From Smithella sp. (GTDB lineage: Bacteria > Desulfobacterota > Syntrophia > Syntrophales > Smithellaceae): 64,000 nt of DNA. The stretch spans positions 62,001 through 126,000 of the forward strand of contig SCVW01000048.1 in assembly GCA_007244375.1 (NCBI GenBank). Direction: 5' to 3'. The position numbers and the translations under genes are program-made. The notes under the pieces are model-generated. The model was not told the origin of the DNA, searched no databases, and saw only the letters and a list, made by a program, of their open reading frames with translations. This document shows positions 29,586 to 38,941 of the stretch, in pieces (the first letter of the stretch is position 1; each line of letters starts with the position of its first letter).

Positions 29586-31061
29586 ATGGAAGAAAATAAA
29601 GAAACAGATCAAAGAATTACTAATCCGGCCGATTCTTTGCCGGAAATTTCCATGGAACAACTTTCACCTGAAATGCGCGAAGCCTGCAATCATGCCGGCT
29701 GGAAAACCTTAACCCCTGTACAGTCCAAATCAATTCCTTATTTTCTGGCAGGACGCGATATGATGGTGCAGTCCCGCACAGGCAGCGGCAAAACCGGAGC
29801 TTACATCCTGCCGATTATTCAAAAAATCAACCCTCAGGAGAATAACGCACAGGCTCTTGTCCTTGTTCCCACCCGCGAACTTGCCCTCCAAGTATCCAAA
29901 GAATCACAGATTTTAACACAGGGAACGACAATAAGAACAGCTGTTGTATATGGAGGCGTAGGATACAATGCGCAATTGGAAGCATTTCGCGGCGGGGCTC
30001 AAATTGTGATCGGTACGCCGGGACGTATTCTGGATCATCTTTTTAAAAATACACTGTCGCTGAATTATTTGAAAATACTGATTTTTGATGAAGCTGATCG
30101 TATGTTATCGATGGGTTTCTATCCCGACATGGTAAAAATTATTAAATATATACCTTCCGGCAGAATATTAAGCGGCATGTTTTCCGCGACTTTCCCGCCG
30201 CAGGTTATTCGCCTGGCCGATCAATTTCTGCATCAATCACAATTATTAAGTTTAAGCGGTAATCAGGTTCATATCGCCGAAATAGAGCATATTTGTTATG
30301 TTGTACCCGGAATGCGCAAAGAACGTTCATTGGTACGCATAATTGAAATTGAAAATCCTTCTTCGGCCATTATTTTCTGTAATACCAAGGACAATGTTCA
30401 TTATCTTTCAGTTGTGCTTAAGCGTTTCGGATATGATGCCGACGAGCTCAGTTCCGATCTGTCACAAAGCATGCGGGAAAAGGTTATGGCACGTATACGG
30501 CGGGGCGCTCTGCGTTTTTTGGTAGCAACTGATGTTGCCGCGCGGGGAATAGACATTCCCGAACTTTCCCACGTCATTCAATATGAACCTCCGGAAGATC
30601 CCGAAGCCTATATTCATCGTGCCGGACGCACGGGAAGAATGGGTTCCAGCGGCGTAGCAATTTCACTGGTTGCCGAAATGGAAAAATTTAAATTGCAAAG
30701 TATTGCCCGCCATTACAACATTCAAATGGAAGAACGCCCTCTGCCTTCAGATGAAGAACTGGAAAGAACAGTAGCTCAAAGAATAACGGCGCTTCTGGAA
30801 GCGCGTTTGCGCTCCCGCGATAATCTCCAAATCGAACGCATGAAACGTTTTTTACCGCTGGCTCGCAACCTTGCCCAATCGGAAGAGGAACTGGAACTGA
30901 TTACAATGCTGCTAGATGATTATTATCAGCAATCTCTGCACGCACCACCTGCACCAGTCGTTAGTTCAGATCAGGGAGATAATTCCAGACAAAAGAAAAA
31001 AAACAGGAAACCCCGATCAAGAAATAAAAACAGAGCAAAAACCGAAGAAAGCCGGCAATAA
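29586..31061 (+). CDS. DEAD-box RNA helicase
   Basis: 491 residues. Motifs: Q motif (WKTLTPVQSKSIPYFL), I (SRTGSGKTGAY), Ia (PTRELALQ), II DEAD (FDEADRM), III (FSATF), IV-VI (IIFCNTKD, VATDVAARGIDIPE, HRAGRTGRMG). The tail (about 455-491) is Lys/Arg/Asn-rich and unstructured, typical for RNA contact. It probably unwinds structured RNA in ribosome assembly or mRNA turnover. AGGA lies 7 nt before the ATG. Confidence 0.93.
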   Translation: MEENKETDQRITNPADSLPEISMEQLSPEMREACNHAGWKTLTPVQSKSIPYFLAGRDMMVQSRTGSGKTGAYILPIIQKINPQENNAQALVLVPTRELALQVSKESQILTQGTTIRTAVVYGGVGYNAQLEAFRGGAQIVIGTPGRILDHLFKNTLSLNYLKILIFDEADRMLSMGFYPDMVKIIKYIPSGRILSGMFSATFPPQVIRLADQFLHQSQLLSLSGNQVHIAEIEHICYVVPGMRKERSLVRIIEIENPSSAIIFCNTKDNVHYLSVVLKRFGYDADELSSDLSQSMREKVMARIRRGALRFLVATDVAARGIDIPELSHVIQYEPPEDPEAYIHRAGRTGRMGSSGVAISLVAEMEKFKLQSIARHYNIQMEERPLPSDEELERTVAQRITALLEARLRSRDNLQIERMKRFLPLARNLAQSEEELELITMLLDDYYQQSLHAPPAPVVSSDQGDNSRQKKKNRKPRSRNKNRAKTEESRQ

Positions 31062-31288
31062 TTATCAAAAGCAGATTTTTTCATAGATGCATTACGTGAA
31101 TATCAGTCATTATTAAATTGTCAATTAGACTTCTTCCATTTTCTCTTTTAATTTTAATGACTTGCATATCACGGTAATTCATACGACAACTCTTTCTCTG
31201 TAAAAAAACAATCTAAATTTTCTTGAGTAAAGGTTTCAATACTGATATGAGTAATAAGTTTAAAAATTTATTTTTAAGGATATTTAGT

Positions 31289-32416
31289 ATGCAAAATCCC
31301 AATTTTAGTTCCGGTCCCTGCAGCAAGAGGCCAGCGTGGAATATCGACGCGCTGAAGAGCGCGCCGGTCGGTCGCTCGCACCGTTCCGCCCTGGGAAAAG
31401 AAAGAATCGTCAAAGCTATTAACGATACACGAAAAATCTTAAAAATTCCGGCAGATTACCTTGTAGGCATTCTTCCGGCTTCAGATACCGGCGCTTTCGA
31501 ATGCGCTATGTGGTCACTTTTAGGTCCCAAACCTGTTACTGTGTTGGTTTGGGAAAGTTTTTCCAACGGCTGGGCAATGGACGTCGCCAAACAACTCAAG
31601 CTTAATCCGACTATTCTTAAAGCCGACTACGGCAAAATTCCTGACTTAAGCAAAGTTGACTGGAAGAGCGACGTTGTTTTTGTCGCTAACGGCACAACCA
31701 GCGGTGCAAGGATTCCCGACTGGAACTGGATTCCTGCCAACCGCGAAGGGTTATCAATTTGCGACGCTACCAGCTATGCATTTGCCAATGAAATCGATTG
31801 GAGCAAGGTCGATGTTCTGACCTTCTCTTGGCAGAAGTGCCTGGGCGGAGAAGCAGCACACGGGATGTTGATTCTTAGCCCTAAAGCCATTGTTCGTATC
31901 GAATCCTACGATCCGCCATGGCCTATGCCCAAGATTTTCCGTCTTAAAAAAGGTGACAAAATAAACAAGGCAATATTTGACGGTGATGTTATCAATACTC
32001 CTTCCATGATCTGTGTGGAGGACTATATTGATGCACTAGAATGGGCAGACAAACTTGGTCTCGATGGTCTGATTAAGAAAAGCATGGCTAATCTGACAGT
32101 TATCGCCGACTGGGTTGCCCAAACCGATTGGATCGAATTTCTGGCTGAAGATCCTAGAATTCGTTCCAATACTTCCGTTTGCCTAAATGTTACTCATCCC
32201 AAAGTAGCAACATTGGGCAACGATGAAAAGAGCAAGTTCCTCAAAAACATAGCTTCTGATTTAAGCAAGAAAAACATCGCTCACGATATAAATTCTTATA
32301 AAGAAGCTCCCGCCGGATACCGTTTCTGGTGCGGTCCGACAATCGGGGAAGAGGATTTAAAAACGGCGCTTGCCGAATTGGAAAAGGTTTTTAACGAAAA
32401 AGTAAAAAACCTCTAA
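31289..32416 (+). CDS. serC: Phosphoserine aminotransferase (alphaproteobacterial/Methanosarcina type)
   Basis: About 375 residues starting MQNPNFSSGPCSKRPAW; SGPCxxRP followed by GRSHRS is the signature of this SerC subgroup. The PLP lysine lies in FSWQKCLGGEAAHG. It converts 3-phosphohydroxypyruvate and glutamate to phosphoserine. The frame is open from 31223, but AAGGA at 31276-31280 sits 8 nt before the ATG at 31289 and the family begins there. serA is 2.4 kb downstream with purA and a tRNA between. Confidence 0.88.
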   Translation: MQNPNFSSGPCSKRPAWNIDALKSAPVGRSHRSALGKERIVKAINDTRKILKIPADYLVGILPASDTGAFECAMWSLLGPKPVTVLVWESFSNGWAMDVAKQLKLNPTILKADYGKIPDLSKVDWKSDVVFVANGTTSGARIPDWNWIPANREGLSICDATSYAFANEIDWSKVDVLTFSWQKCLGGEAAHGMLILSPKAIVRIESYDPPWPMPKIFRLKKGDKINKAIFDGDVINTPSMICVEDYIDALEWADKLGLDGLIKKSMANLTVIADWVAQTDWIEFLAEDPRIRSNTSVCLNVTHPKVATLGNDEKSKFLKNIASDLSKKNIAHDINSYKEAPAGYRFWCGPTIGEEDLKTALAELEKVFNEKVKNL

Positions 32417-32441
32417 ACCCAAACAACTATAGGAAAAATAA

Positions 32442-33746
<1,305 letters not shown>

Positions 33747-33774
33747 ATAAAAAAAGTAAAATTGTAGTTTCTGC

Positions 33775-33803
33775 TTGACACACACAAAAGTTGTTGTTAT
33801 GAG
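33775..33803 (+). promoter_or_regulatory. Promoter of tRNA-Lys
   Basis: TTGACA at 33775-33780, a 17-bp spacer and TATGAG at 33798-33803 lie about 28 nt before the tRNA 5' end. Confidence 0.55.
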
Positions 33804-33830
33804 GTCAGGCCTTTAAAATACGAATCAACC

Positions 33831-33905
33831 GGGCTGTTAGCTCAGTGGTAGAGCAGTGGACTTTTAATCCATTGGCCGCGGGTTCAAGTCCCGCACGGCC
33901 CACCA
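33831..33905 (+). tRNA. tRNA-Lys (UUU)
   Basis: Acceptor GGGCTGT/ACGGCCC, D arm GCTCAGTGGTAGAGC, anticodon loop CTTTTAA (UUU), T arm GCGGGTTCAAGTCCCGC and an encoded CCA. A terminator hairpin follows 5 nt later. Confidence 0.96.
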
Positions 33906-33910
33906 TTTTT

Positions 33911-33949
33911 AAAAAGGGTTTTCGCTATTTATATCGAAAGCCCTTTTTT
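33911..33949 (+). terminator. Terminator of tRNA-Lys
   Basis: Stem 33911-33924 with 33935-33948 (one G-U), followed by T residues. It lies directly after the tRNA CCA. Confidence 0.8.
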
Positions 33950-34050
33950 CTTTTCCAGAATGGGCGAATTGTACCCATACCTGTATCATTTGAAATTGAA
34001 GATAGGATTCCTGGGTTTGACTGACCGGCTTATCCCCGGATTATGTATTG

Positions 34051-34368
34051 TTAGGTTGAACCACCTTTCATAACTTTAAATTTCTTTCCGGTTGCAACAA
34101 ACTTCTCAATTTTTAATTTCTTAAGTCCATCTTCTTTGGCCCTCAATAATTTTTCGTAGAACTTTATTGCTTCATTGTCCTGTTTGACAAATCCCTCAAT
34201 GACATTAATATTGGACTCCGAAAGCTTGTTGTCTCTAAAGTAATTTAATATATATTTTTTTCTTTTGAGAGATTTCTTGTATTGTTTTATCAAATCCTTA
34301 TTGATCTTGATTCTTGCCTCATAATCGGCAATCAAAGATTCAATATGCTCTAATTTATTAAACATCAT
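34051..34368 (-). CDS. Hypothetical coiled-coil protein
   Basis: 105 residues, not recognised. Almost the whole chain is predicted by eye to be helical and Lys-rich (IESLIADYEARIKINKDLIKQYKKSLKRKKYIL..., then FYEKLLRAKEDGLKKLKIEKF). AAGG stands 7 nt before the first of two adjacent ATGs. It is a lone minus-strand gene between a tRNA and a MITE-like element, so it may be an accessory or mobile-element-borne gene. No signal peptide. Confidence 0.55.
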   Translation of the reverse strand: MMFNKLEHIESLIADYEARIKINKDLIKQYKKSLKRKKYILNYFRDNKLSESNINVIEGFVKQDNEAIKFYEKLLRAKEDGLKKLKIEKFVATGKKFKVMKGGST

Positions 34369-34452
34369 TGCTCAACCTTTTTCTTCTTTGAGCATTTCTA
34401 TCACATTGAAATTTGCGGCACACCTATTCTCAGTCTATTGTTATATTATAAC

Positions 34453-34560
34453 AGCTTGCTGAAAAACTATTTTGACCGTCTTTCGTTAAATCAACGACTC
34501 ATGAAATTGCTTCGTCGCTTACGGTTCGCAATGACCTGATTCGGGATTTTTTCAGCAGCC
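34453..34560. repeat. MITE-like palindromic element
   Basis: About 108 bp bounded by inverted arms GCTGAAAAA (34458-34466) and TTTTTCAGC (34548-34556), extended imperfectly outwards. The interior has a GCTTCGTCGCTTACGG stretch typical of dispersed intergenic repeats. No coding frame is present. Confidence 0.55.
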
Positions 34561-34673
34561 TAATAGAGCATACATCTAAATTATGCTGTACTGCAATTAA
34601 ATAATATCCCCCGTGCAATCTTCAACTTAAAATCTTGATAGTTATTCACGTCTGACATCAGACCAAGATTTCC

Positions 34674-34702
34674 TTGACACACGTAAATGCCCATTTTATA
34701 TT
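34674..34702 (+). promoter_or_regulatory. Promoter of serA
   Basis: TTGACA at 34674-34679, a 17-bp spacer, and TATATT at 34697-34702. It implies a leader of roughly 80 nt before serA. Confidence 0.7.
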
Positions 34703-34790
34703 TCACCTCGCAAAATAGTTCGAAACAGGTATTCTATATCATTAGGATACTCTCTAATAAATAAGCATGGAAAGGAATAAGAGGTATTTT

Positions 34791-35951
34791 ATGTATCGGA
34801 TTGATTTGTTAAACAAGATTTCGAAAAAGGGATTGAACCTTTTTACCGAGAAGTATGAATATCGTGCTGATATTCCAGATCCCGACGGAATCTTGGTAAG
34901 AAGCAAGGAAATGAAAGAGATGACTCTGCCGTCTTCTCTAAAAGCAATTGCCCGTGCCGGCGCCGGCGTCAACAATATTCCAATCGACAAATGCTCGGAA
35001 AAAGGCATCGTCGTATTCAATACCCCGGGAGCCAACGCCAACGGCGTGAAGGAACTGGTGATTTTGGGCATGTTGCTGGCATCCCGCAAAGTAGTCGAAG
35101 GAATCGTTTGGACCAAAACTCTGGTGGGTGAAGGCGACAAAGTACCGGATATGATAGAAAAAGGGAAATCCAAGTTCGGCGGAAACGAAATCCTGGGCAA
35201 GAAACTGGGAGTAGTAGGTCTGGGAGCTATCGGTACCATGGTGGCCAATACTGCCGAATCTCTGGGCATGGAAGTAATGGGATACGATCCTTTCCTGTCC
35301 ATTGAGGCGGCATGGAGACTGTCCCACAATACCAAGAAGGCGCCAAGTTTGGACAAACTATTGTCCGAGTGCGATTTCATCACGCTGCATGTACCCCAAA
35401 ACAAGGACACCAAAGGATTCATCAATACTGATAAATTCGGCATCATGAAAAAGGGCGTGGTATTACTGAATTTCGCCAGGGGGGGGCTCGTAGATACTCC
35501 GTCCCTGAAGAAGGCCATTGTCGATGGTATCGTAAGCTGCTATGTAACTGACTTCCCGGATGAAGAAATAATCAAGACAGACAAGGTCATAGCCATCCCG
35601 CACCTGGGTGCATCTACCGAGGAATCCGAGGAAAACTGCGCCATTATGGCTGCCATGCAGCTTATTGATTTCCTGGAAAACGGGAACATTAAAAACTCTG
35701 TCAATTTCCCTGAATGCAACTTGGAGAGGTCAGGCAAGGCCAGGCTCACAATTTCGAATAAGAATGAACCCGGCATGATTGAAAAGATTACTCACCTACT
35801 TGCGGATAACAAGATCAACATAGAGGACATGATCAACAAAAGTAAAGGCAATATAGCTTATAATATCTTGGAACTGGAAGGCGATATTAATGCCGGCCTG
35901 ATAAAGAAAATCCAGTCTATCGAGGGAATCGTGGCTGTCAGATTGCTTTAA
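34791..35951 (+). CDS. serA: D-3-phosphoglycerate dehydrogenase
   Basis: About 386 residues. The D-isomer 2-hydroxyacid dehydrogenase NAD motif is VVGLGAIGTMVANTAESLGMEVMGYD, with catalytic Arg in NFARGGLVD and the His in AIPHLGAST. A C-terminal ACT domain (NKNEPGMIEKITHLLADNKINIEDM) implies serine feedback. It catalyses the first step of serine synthesis and pairs with serC upstream. The ATG at 34791 (GAGG 6 nt before it) is preferred to the in-frame ATG at 34767, which has no ribosome site. Confidence 0.92.
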   Translation: MYRIDLLNKISKKGLNLFTEKYEYRADIPDPDGILVRSKEMKEMTLPSSLKAIARAGAGVNNIPIDKCSEKGIVVFNTPGANANGVKELVILGMLLASRKVVEGIVWTKTLVGEGDKVPDMIEKGKSKFGGNEILGKKLGVVGLGAIGTMVANTAESLGMEVMGYDPFLSIEAAWRLSHNTKKAPSLDKLLSECDFITLHVPQNKDTKGFINTDKFGIMKKGVVLLNFARGGLVDTPSLKKAIVDGIVSCYVTDFPDEEIIKTDKVIAIPHLGASTEESEENCAIMAAMQLIDFLENGNIKNSVNFPECNLERSGKARLTISNKNEPGMIEKITHLLADNKINIEDMINKSKGNIAYNILELEGDINAGLIKKIQSIEGIVAVRLL

Positions 35952-35980
35952 GAAAACATCTGGTACATTTTGTATAAACA

Positions 35981-36012
35981 AAAAAGGCGGATCGTCAGAA
36001 TCCGCCTTTTTC
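35981..36012 (+). terminator. Terminator of serA
   Basis: AAAAGGCGGAT (35982-35992) pairs fully with ATCCGCCTTTT (36000-36010) and is followed by TT; a strong rho-independent terminator. Confidence 0.85.
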
Positions 36013-36445
36013 CTAATGGTTTAAATTTTAGTTAACATCTGCAACCGCTTCATGTTGCATTTGCTATGTAAAATTTATATTCTTTAACCTCCCGGGTGAT
36101 GCAACAACTACTTTCTATTAGAAGCGGTTCCTTATTCAGACAACTAAGCTTTAGTATTTTGGTAAAACCTTGTTCTACTTAAAGCAACCTCACCCAAATT
36201 GGACACATCTAATCGAAATTTTGATTTTTCAGTACAAAACTTCTTAGTTATAATAATTTTATTATATCATTTTTAAAAAATCAAGAAAAAAATCAATATA
36301 TGGTAGTTATTTTTTTTACCACCACAACAAGTAGTATATAATAAAATTATATGCCTGCTCTCTGGTGTCAGGCTGATTATTACAAAATACGGGTAAATTC
36401 GTTTTCTTTTTTTGACTCCGGCAACCTTATTAATGTATGATTTCC
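36013..36445. other. AT-rich non-coding stretch
   Basis: 433 nt with no gene I can support; low-complexity AT-rich runs near 36240-36310. Only short stop-broken frames occur. Confidence 0.4.
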
Positions 36446-36569
36446 TTTCTAAATCAATGATGATATCGCGGCGGCTAGGAGGAGGCGACGAGGCGTATTG
36501 TACATACGTTGAGGACCCGGCATACACCGGGAGAGACTGTGCCCACAAAGATAGCGCTTGATTTAGAAA
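36446..36569. repeat. MITE/REP-like element with 12-bp perfect terminal inverted repeats, copy 2
   Basis: TTTCTAAATCAA (36446-36457) and TTGATTTAGAAA (36558-36569) flank 100 bp that contains two palindromes: CGTATTGTACATACG and CCCGGCATACACCGGG. The block 36514-36531 matches 42498-42515 in inverse orientation at 17 of 18 positions; 36470-36485 matches 24492-24507. Confidence 0.7.
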
Positions 36570-36631
36570 TGGAATAAGAATCAAGTTTTTACTGCCTTTA
36601 CTAAATCCCGGCAGTTTTTAGAGAGGTTATC

Positions 36632-37051
36632 ATGGATGAAAAGATAAAAAGCGCTATACTGAAACAAGTTGAAAATGAACCCTTCTGCAAAAAATTCGGT
36701 TTGAAATTAAAAGATATCCGGGAAGGATATGCAAAAGTGGAAATGCTCTTCACTCAGGATATGGAAAACATGTTCGGCATGGCGCACGGCGGCGCGATTT
36801 TTTCGTTGATTGACGCCGCATTTGAAGTCGCGTCCAATTCTCACGGCACAATGGCGGTTGCCCTCAATATGAACATCAATTATCTTGCCTCACCGGAAAA
36901 GGGATCCTTGCTTACCGCCGAAGCTAAAGAAATTAACAGAACAAAAAAAACTGCCGCCTATGACATTCGCGCCACCGATAATACTGATAAACTTCTGGCC
37001 TCCTGTCAGGCACTGGTGTACAGATTGGATAAACCGCTGCCGTTTTTGTAA
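36632..37051 (+). CDS. PaaI-family hotdog thioesterase
   Basis: 139 residues. The hotdog helix and catalytic region read MFGMAHGGAIFSLIDAAFEVASNSHG, and the end is DNTDKLLASCQALVYR. PaaI-type enzymes hydrolyse aryl- or acyl-CoA thioesters. The neighbours are unrelated, but the downstream convergent acyl-CoA dehydrogenase suggests acyl-CoA metabolism. GAGAGG lies before the ATG. Confidence 0.88.
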   Translation: MDEKIKSAILKQVENEPFCKKFGLKLKDIREGYAKVEMLFTQDMENMFGMAHGGAIFSLIDAAFEVASNSHGTMAVALNMNINYLASPEKGSLLTAEAKEINRTKKTAAYDIRATDNTDKLLASCQALVYRLDKPLPFL

Positions 37052-37081
37052 ACAACAAATTACTTATACAAAAGATACATA

Positions 37082-37116
37082 AAAAAGGCACGGCCTTTTC
37101 TGACCCTGCCCTTTTT
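37082..37116 (+). terminator. Imperfect terminator after thioesterase gene
   Basis: AAAAAGGCACGG and CCCTGCCCTTTTT form an interrupted stem followed by T residues, 30 nt after the stop. Confidence 0.5.
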
Positions 37117-37154
37117 GTGTACTAATGTAGTGTTTCATTAATGGCTTCACAATG

Positions 37155-37240
37155 TTGTTATTTCGAGTCCGTCCAGGTGGACGAGAAATCTTAGTAATTT
37201 TAAAATACTGAAAGATATCTCCCTTCGGTCGATATGACAA
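37155..37240. repeat. Short MITE-like inverted repeat
   Basis: TTGTTATTTCGA (37155-37166) and TCGATATGACAA (37229-37240) are inverse at 10 of 12 positions, with inner arms GAGAAATCT and AGATATCTC. The arrangement matches a widespread type of dispersed intergenic palindrome. Confidence 0.6.
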
Positions 37241-37266
37241 CTAAACTATCTTTCCGCTAGATTTTA

Positions 37267-38415
37267 TTATCTCATACCCAGAAGTTTTCTTGCCACAACT
37301 ACTCGCTGAATTTCGTTGGTTCCTTCGTAAATCTGGCAGATTTTCGCATCACGCATGTGACGTTCTGCCGGATATTCCTTTACATATCCGTAGCCGCCGA
37401 AAATCTGCACGCACTCGATTGCCGCTTTCATTGCCACATCAGAGGCGTAGTACTTGGACATAGCCGATTGCATTTCAAAATCCTTACCATTGTCTTCCAG
37501 CCATGCGGCACGCAAAAGCAGCAGTTCCGCCGCGTCCAGTTCGGTAGCCATATCCGCCAGCTTGAACTGAATGGCCTGATTAGAAGAAATAGGTTTGCCA
37601 AATTGAATACGTTCTTTGGAATAGGCAACGGCATCTTCCAGACAGGCGCGACCGATACCGCAGGCCTGCGCGCCAATGCCGATGCGTCCGGCATTCAAAC
37701 CGGCCATCATCTGCTGAAAGCCCTGCCCTTCTTTACCCAACAAATTGGCCGCTGGAACTTCCGCGTCTTCAAAAACCAGTTCGGACGTGCCTGATGCAAG
37801 AATACCGAGTTTCTCTTCAATCTTTCCAACTTTGAAGCCCGGTGTTTCCTTTAAATCGACTATCAAATTGATTACGCCCTTGTAACCCTTGGAGATATCA
37901 GTGGTTGCTGCCAGAACGCAGTAGCGCGCGACAGGACCATTGGTAATAAACGTTTTAGTTCCGTTAACGATATATTTGTCGCCTTTAAGCTCCGCCTTGC
38001 AGCGCAACGCCGCCGCATCCGAACCGGCTCCGGCTTCGGTGAGTCCATAACAGCCTTCCACCTGACCGCTGGCGACAGGCGCCAGGAATTTCAGTTTCTG
38101 TTCATGAGTACCGAAAGTCTTGACCGGATGTCCATAGAGTGTATTGTTGACCGACACGATAACGCCGCAACTGGCACAGGCCTTGGAAATTTCGATCATG
38201 GCCAATACGTAAGTTACATTATCCATGCCCGCTCCGCCGTATTCGGTGGAAACGGCCACGCCCATGATGCCCATCTCGCCCAACTTCCGGCAAATTTCCT
38301 CGGGATGGCGATGTGTATGATCCAACTCCGCTGCAATCGGTTTAATTTCCGTTTCGGCAAACTTCCGTACCATGTCCCGAACCATCAATTGTTCTTCAGT
38401 AGGTGCAAAATTCAT
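37267..38415 (-). CDS. Acyl-CoA dehydrogenase (short-chain/butyryl type)
   Basis: 382 residues, full length. FAD/substrate motifs: CYGLTEAGAGSDAA, TNGPVARYCVL and the catalytic glutamate in QIYEGTNEIQRVV near the C terminus. It oxidises an acyl-CoA to the 2-enoyl-CoA, or the reverse, in fatty-acid beta-oxidation; in syntrophs it works with an electron-transferring flavoprotein. No etfAB lies in the window. It stands alone on the minus strand. Confidence 0.93.
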   Translation of the reverse strand: MNFAPTEEQLMVRDMVRKFAETEIKPIAAELDHTHRHPEEICRKLGEMGIMGVAVSTEYGGAGMDNVTYVLAMIEISKACASCGVIVSVNNTLYGHPVKTFGTHEQKLKFLAPVASGQVEGCYGLTEAGAGSDAAALRCKAELKGDKYIVNGTKTFITNGPVARYCVLAATTDISKGYKGVINLIVDLKETPGFKVGKIEEKLGILASGTSELVFEDAEVPAANLLGKEGQGFQQMMAGLNAGRIGIGAQACGIGRACLEDAVAYSKERIQFGKPISSNQAIQFKLADMATELDAAELLLLRAAWLEDNGKDFEMQSAMSKYYASDVAMKAAIECVQIFGGYGYVKEYPAERHMRDAKICQIYEGTNEIQRVVVARKLLGMR

Positions 38416-38563
38416 TTATCTTCTCCTCGCATTATATTTTTTTGCAGAATAACTGCGTTTTTTTCAATATTGATGTACCGTTCAAAAAAAACAGAATTTA
38501 TGACTATCAGTCTTTATCTAAATCGACGGCAACTGTCAAACTGATATTTTAATTTAAAGAAGA

Positions 38564-38758
38564 TTATATTGAATTTTTCGCTCTGACTGGCCGCGGATGA
38601 GTTTTTCCACCGAAGTAGCGGATATAATGAAGTATCCATTGACAATAGGTCTGCTCTGTGCGATAGGAATAATAGTGAAACCGGATTACCTCATGAACCT
38701 GATCCATTAATTTGAGTTTCGGATTGGGGTGGAACTTCGGTTTATTTTCAAGATTCAT
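38564..38758 (-). pseudogene. Truncated integron-type integrase (N-terminal fragment)
   Basis: 64 codons: KLMDQVHEVIRFHYYSYRTEQTYCQWILHYIRYFGGKTHPR is the SAM-like N-terminal core-binding region of IntI-type tyrosine recombinases. The sequence then departs from the family and stops; the catalytic domain with the Arg-His-Arg-Tyr residues is absent in this and neighbouring frames. It is a remnant of an integron integrase or a short decayed copy. Confidence 0.75.
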
Positions 38759-38871
38759 ATTTAAAGCAGCAAAATAAATTTTAATACTGATTAGTCAACT
38801 TTCGCCAAAGGTGGGACTCATGGCGAATGGTTTTATGCCCGCTATTGTCCATGTTTACCCTTTAATATCGT

Positions 38872-38931
38872 AATAAGTGGAAAATCTTTCCATCTATATG
38901 GGTTAATATGACGGAACATATTCCACTTATT
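38872..38931. repeat. 60-bp inverted repeat beside the integrase remnant
   Basis: AATAAGTGGAA (38872-38882) and TTCCACTTATT (38921-38931) are perfect inverses with a short inner GGAA/TTCC pairing. It may be a recombination site, an operator or a terminator for nrdD; it does not show a clear GTTRRRY core. Confidence 0.45.
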
Positions 38932-38941
38932 GCACTGTTAT

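Noticed and set aside
36013-36140. Riboswitch-like leader in the serA/thioesterase gap
   Set aside because: No conserved riboswitch core could be recognised; it lies after a terminator and far from the next gene.
38872-38931. attC integron site
   Set aside because: The inverted repeat lacks a convincing GTTRRRY/RYYYAAC core pair; kept only as an inverted repeat.
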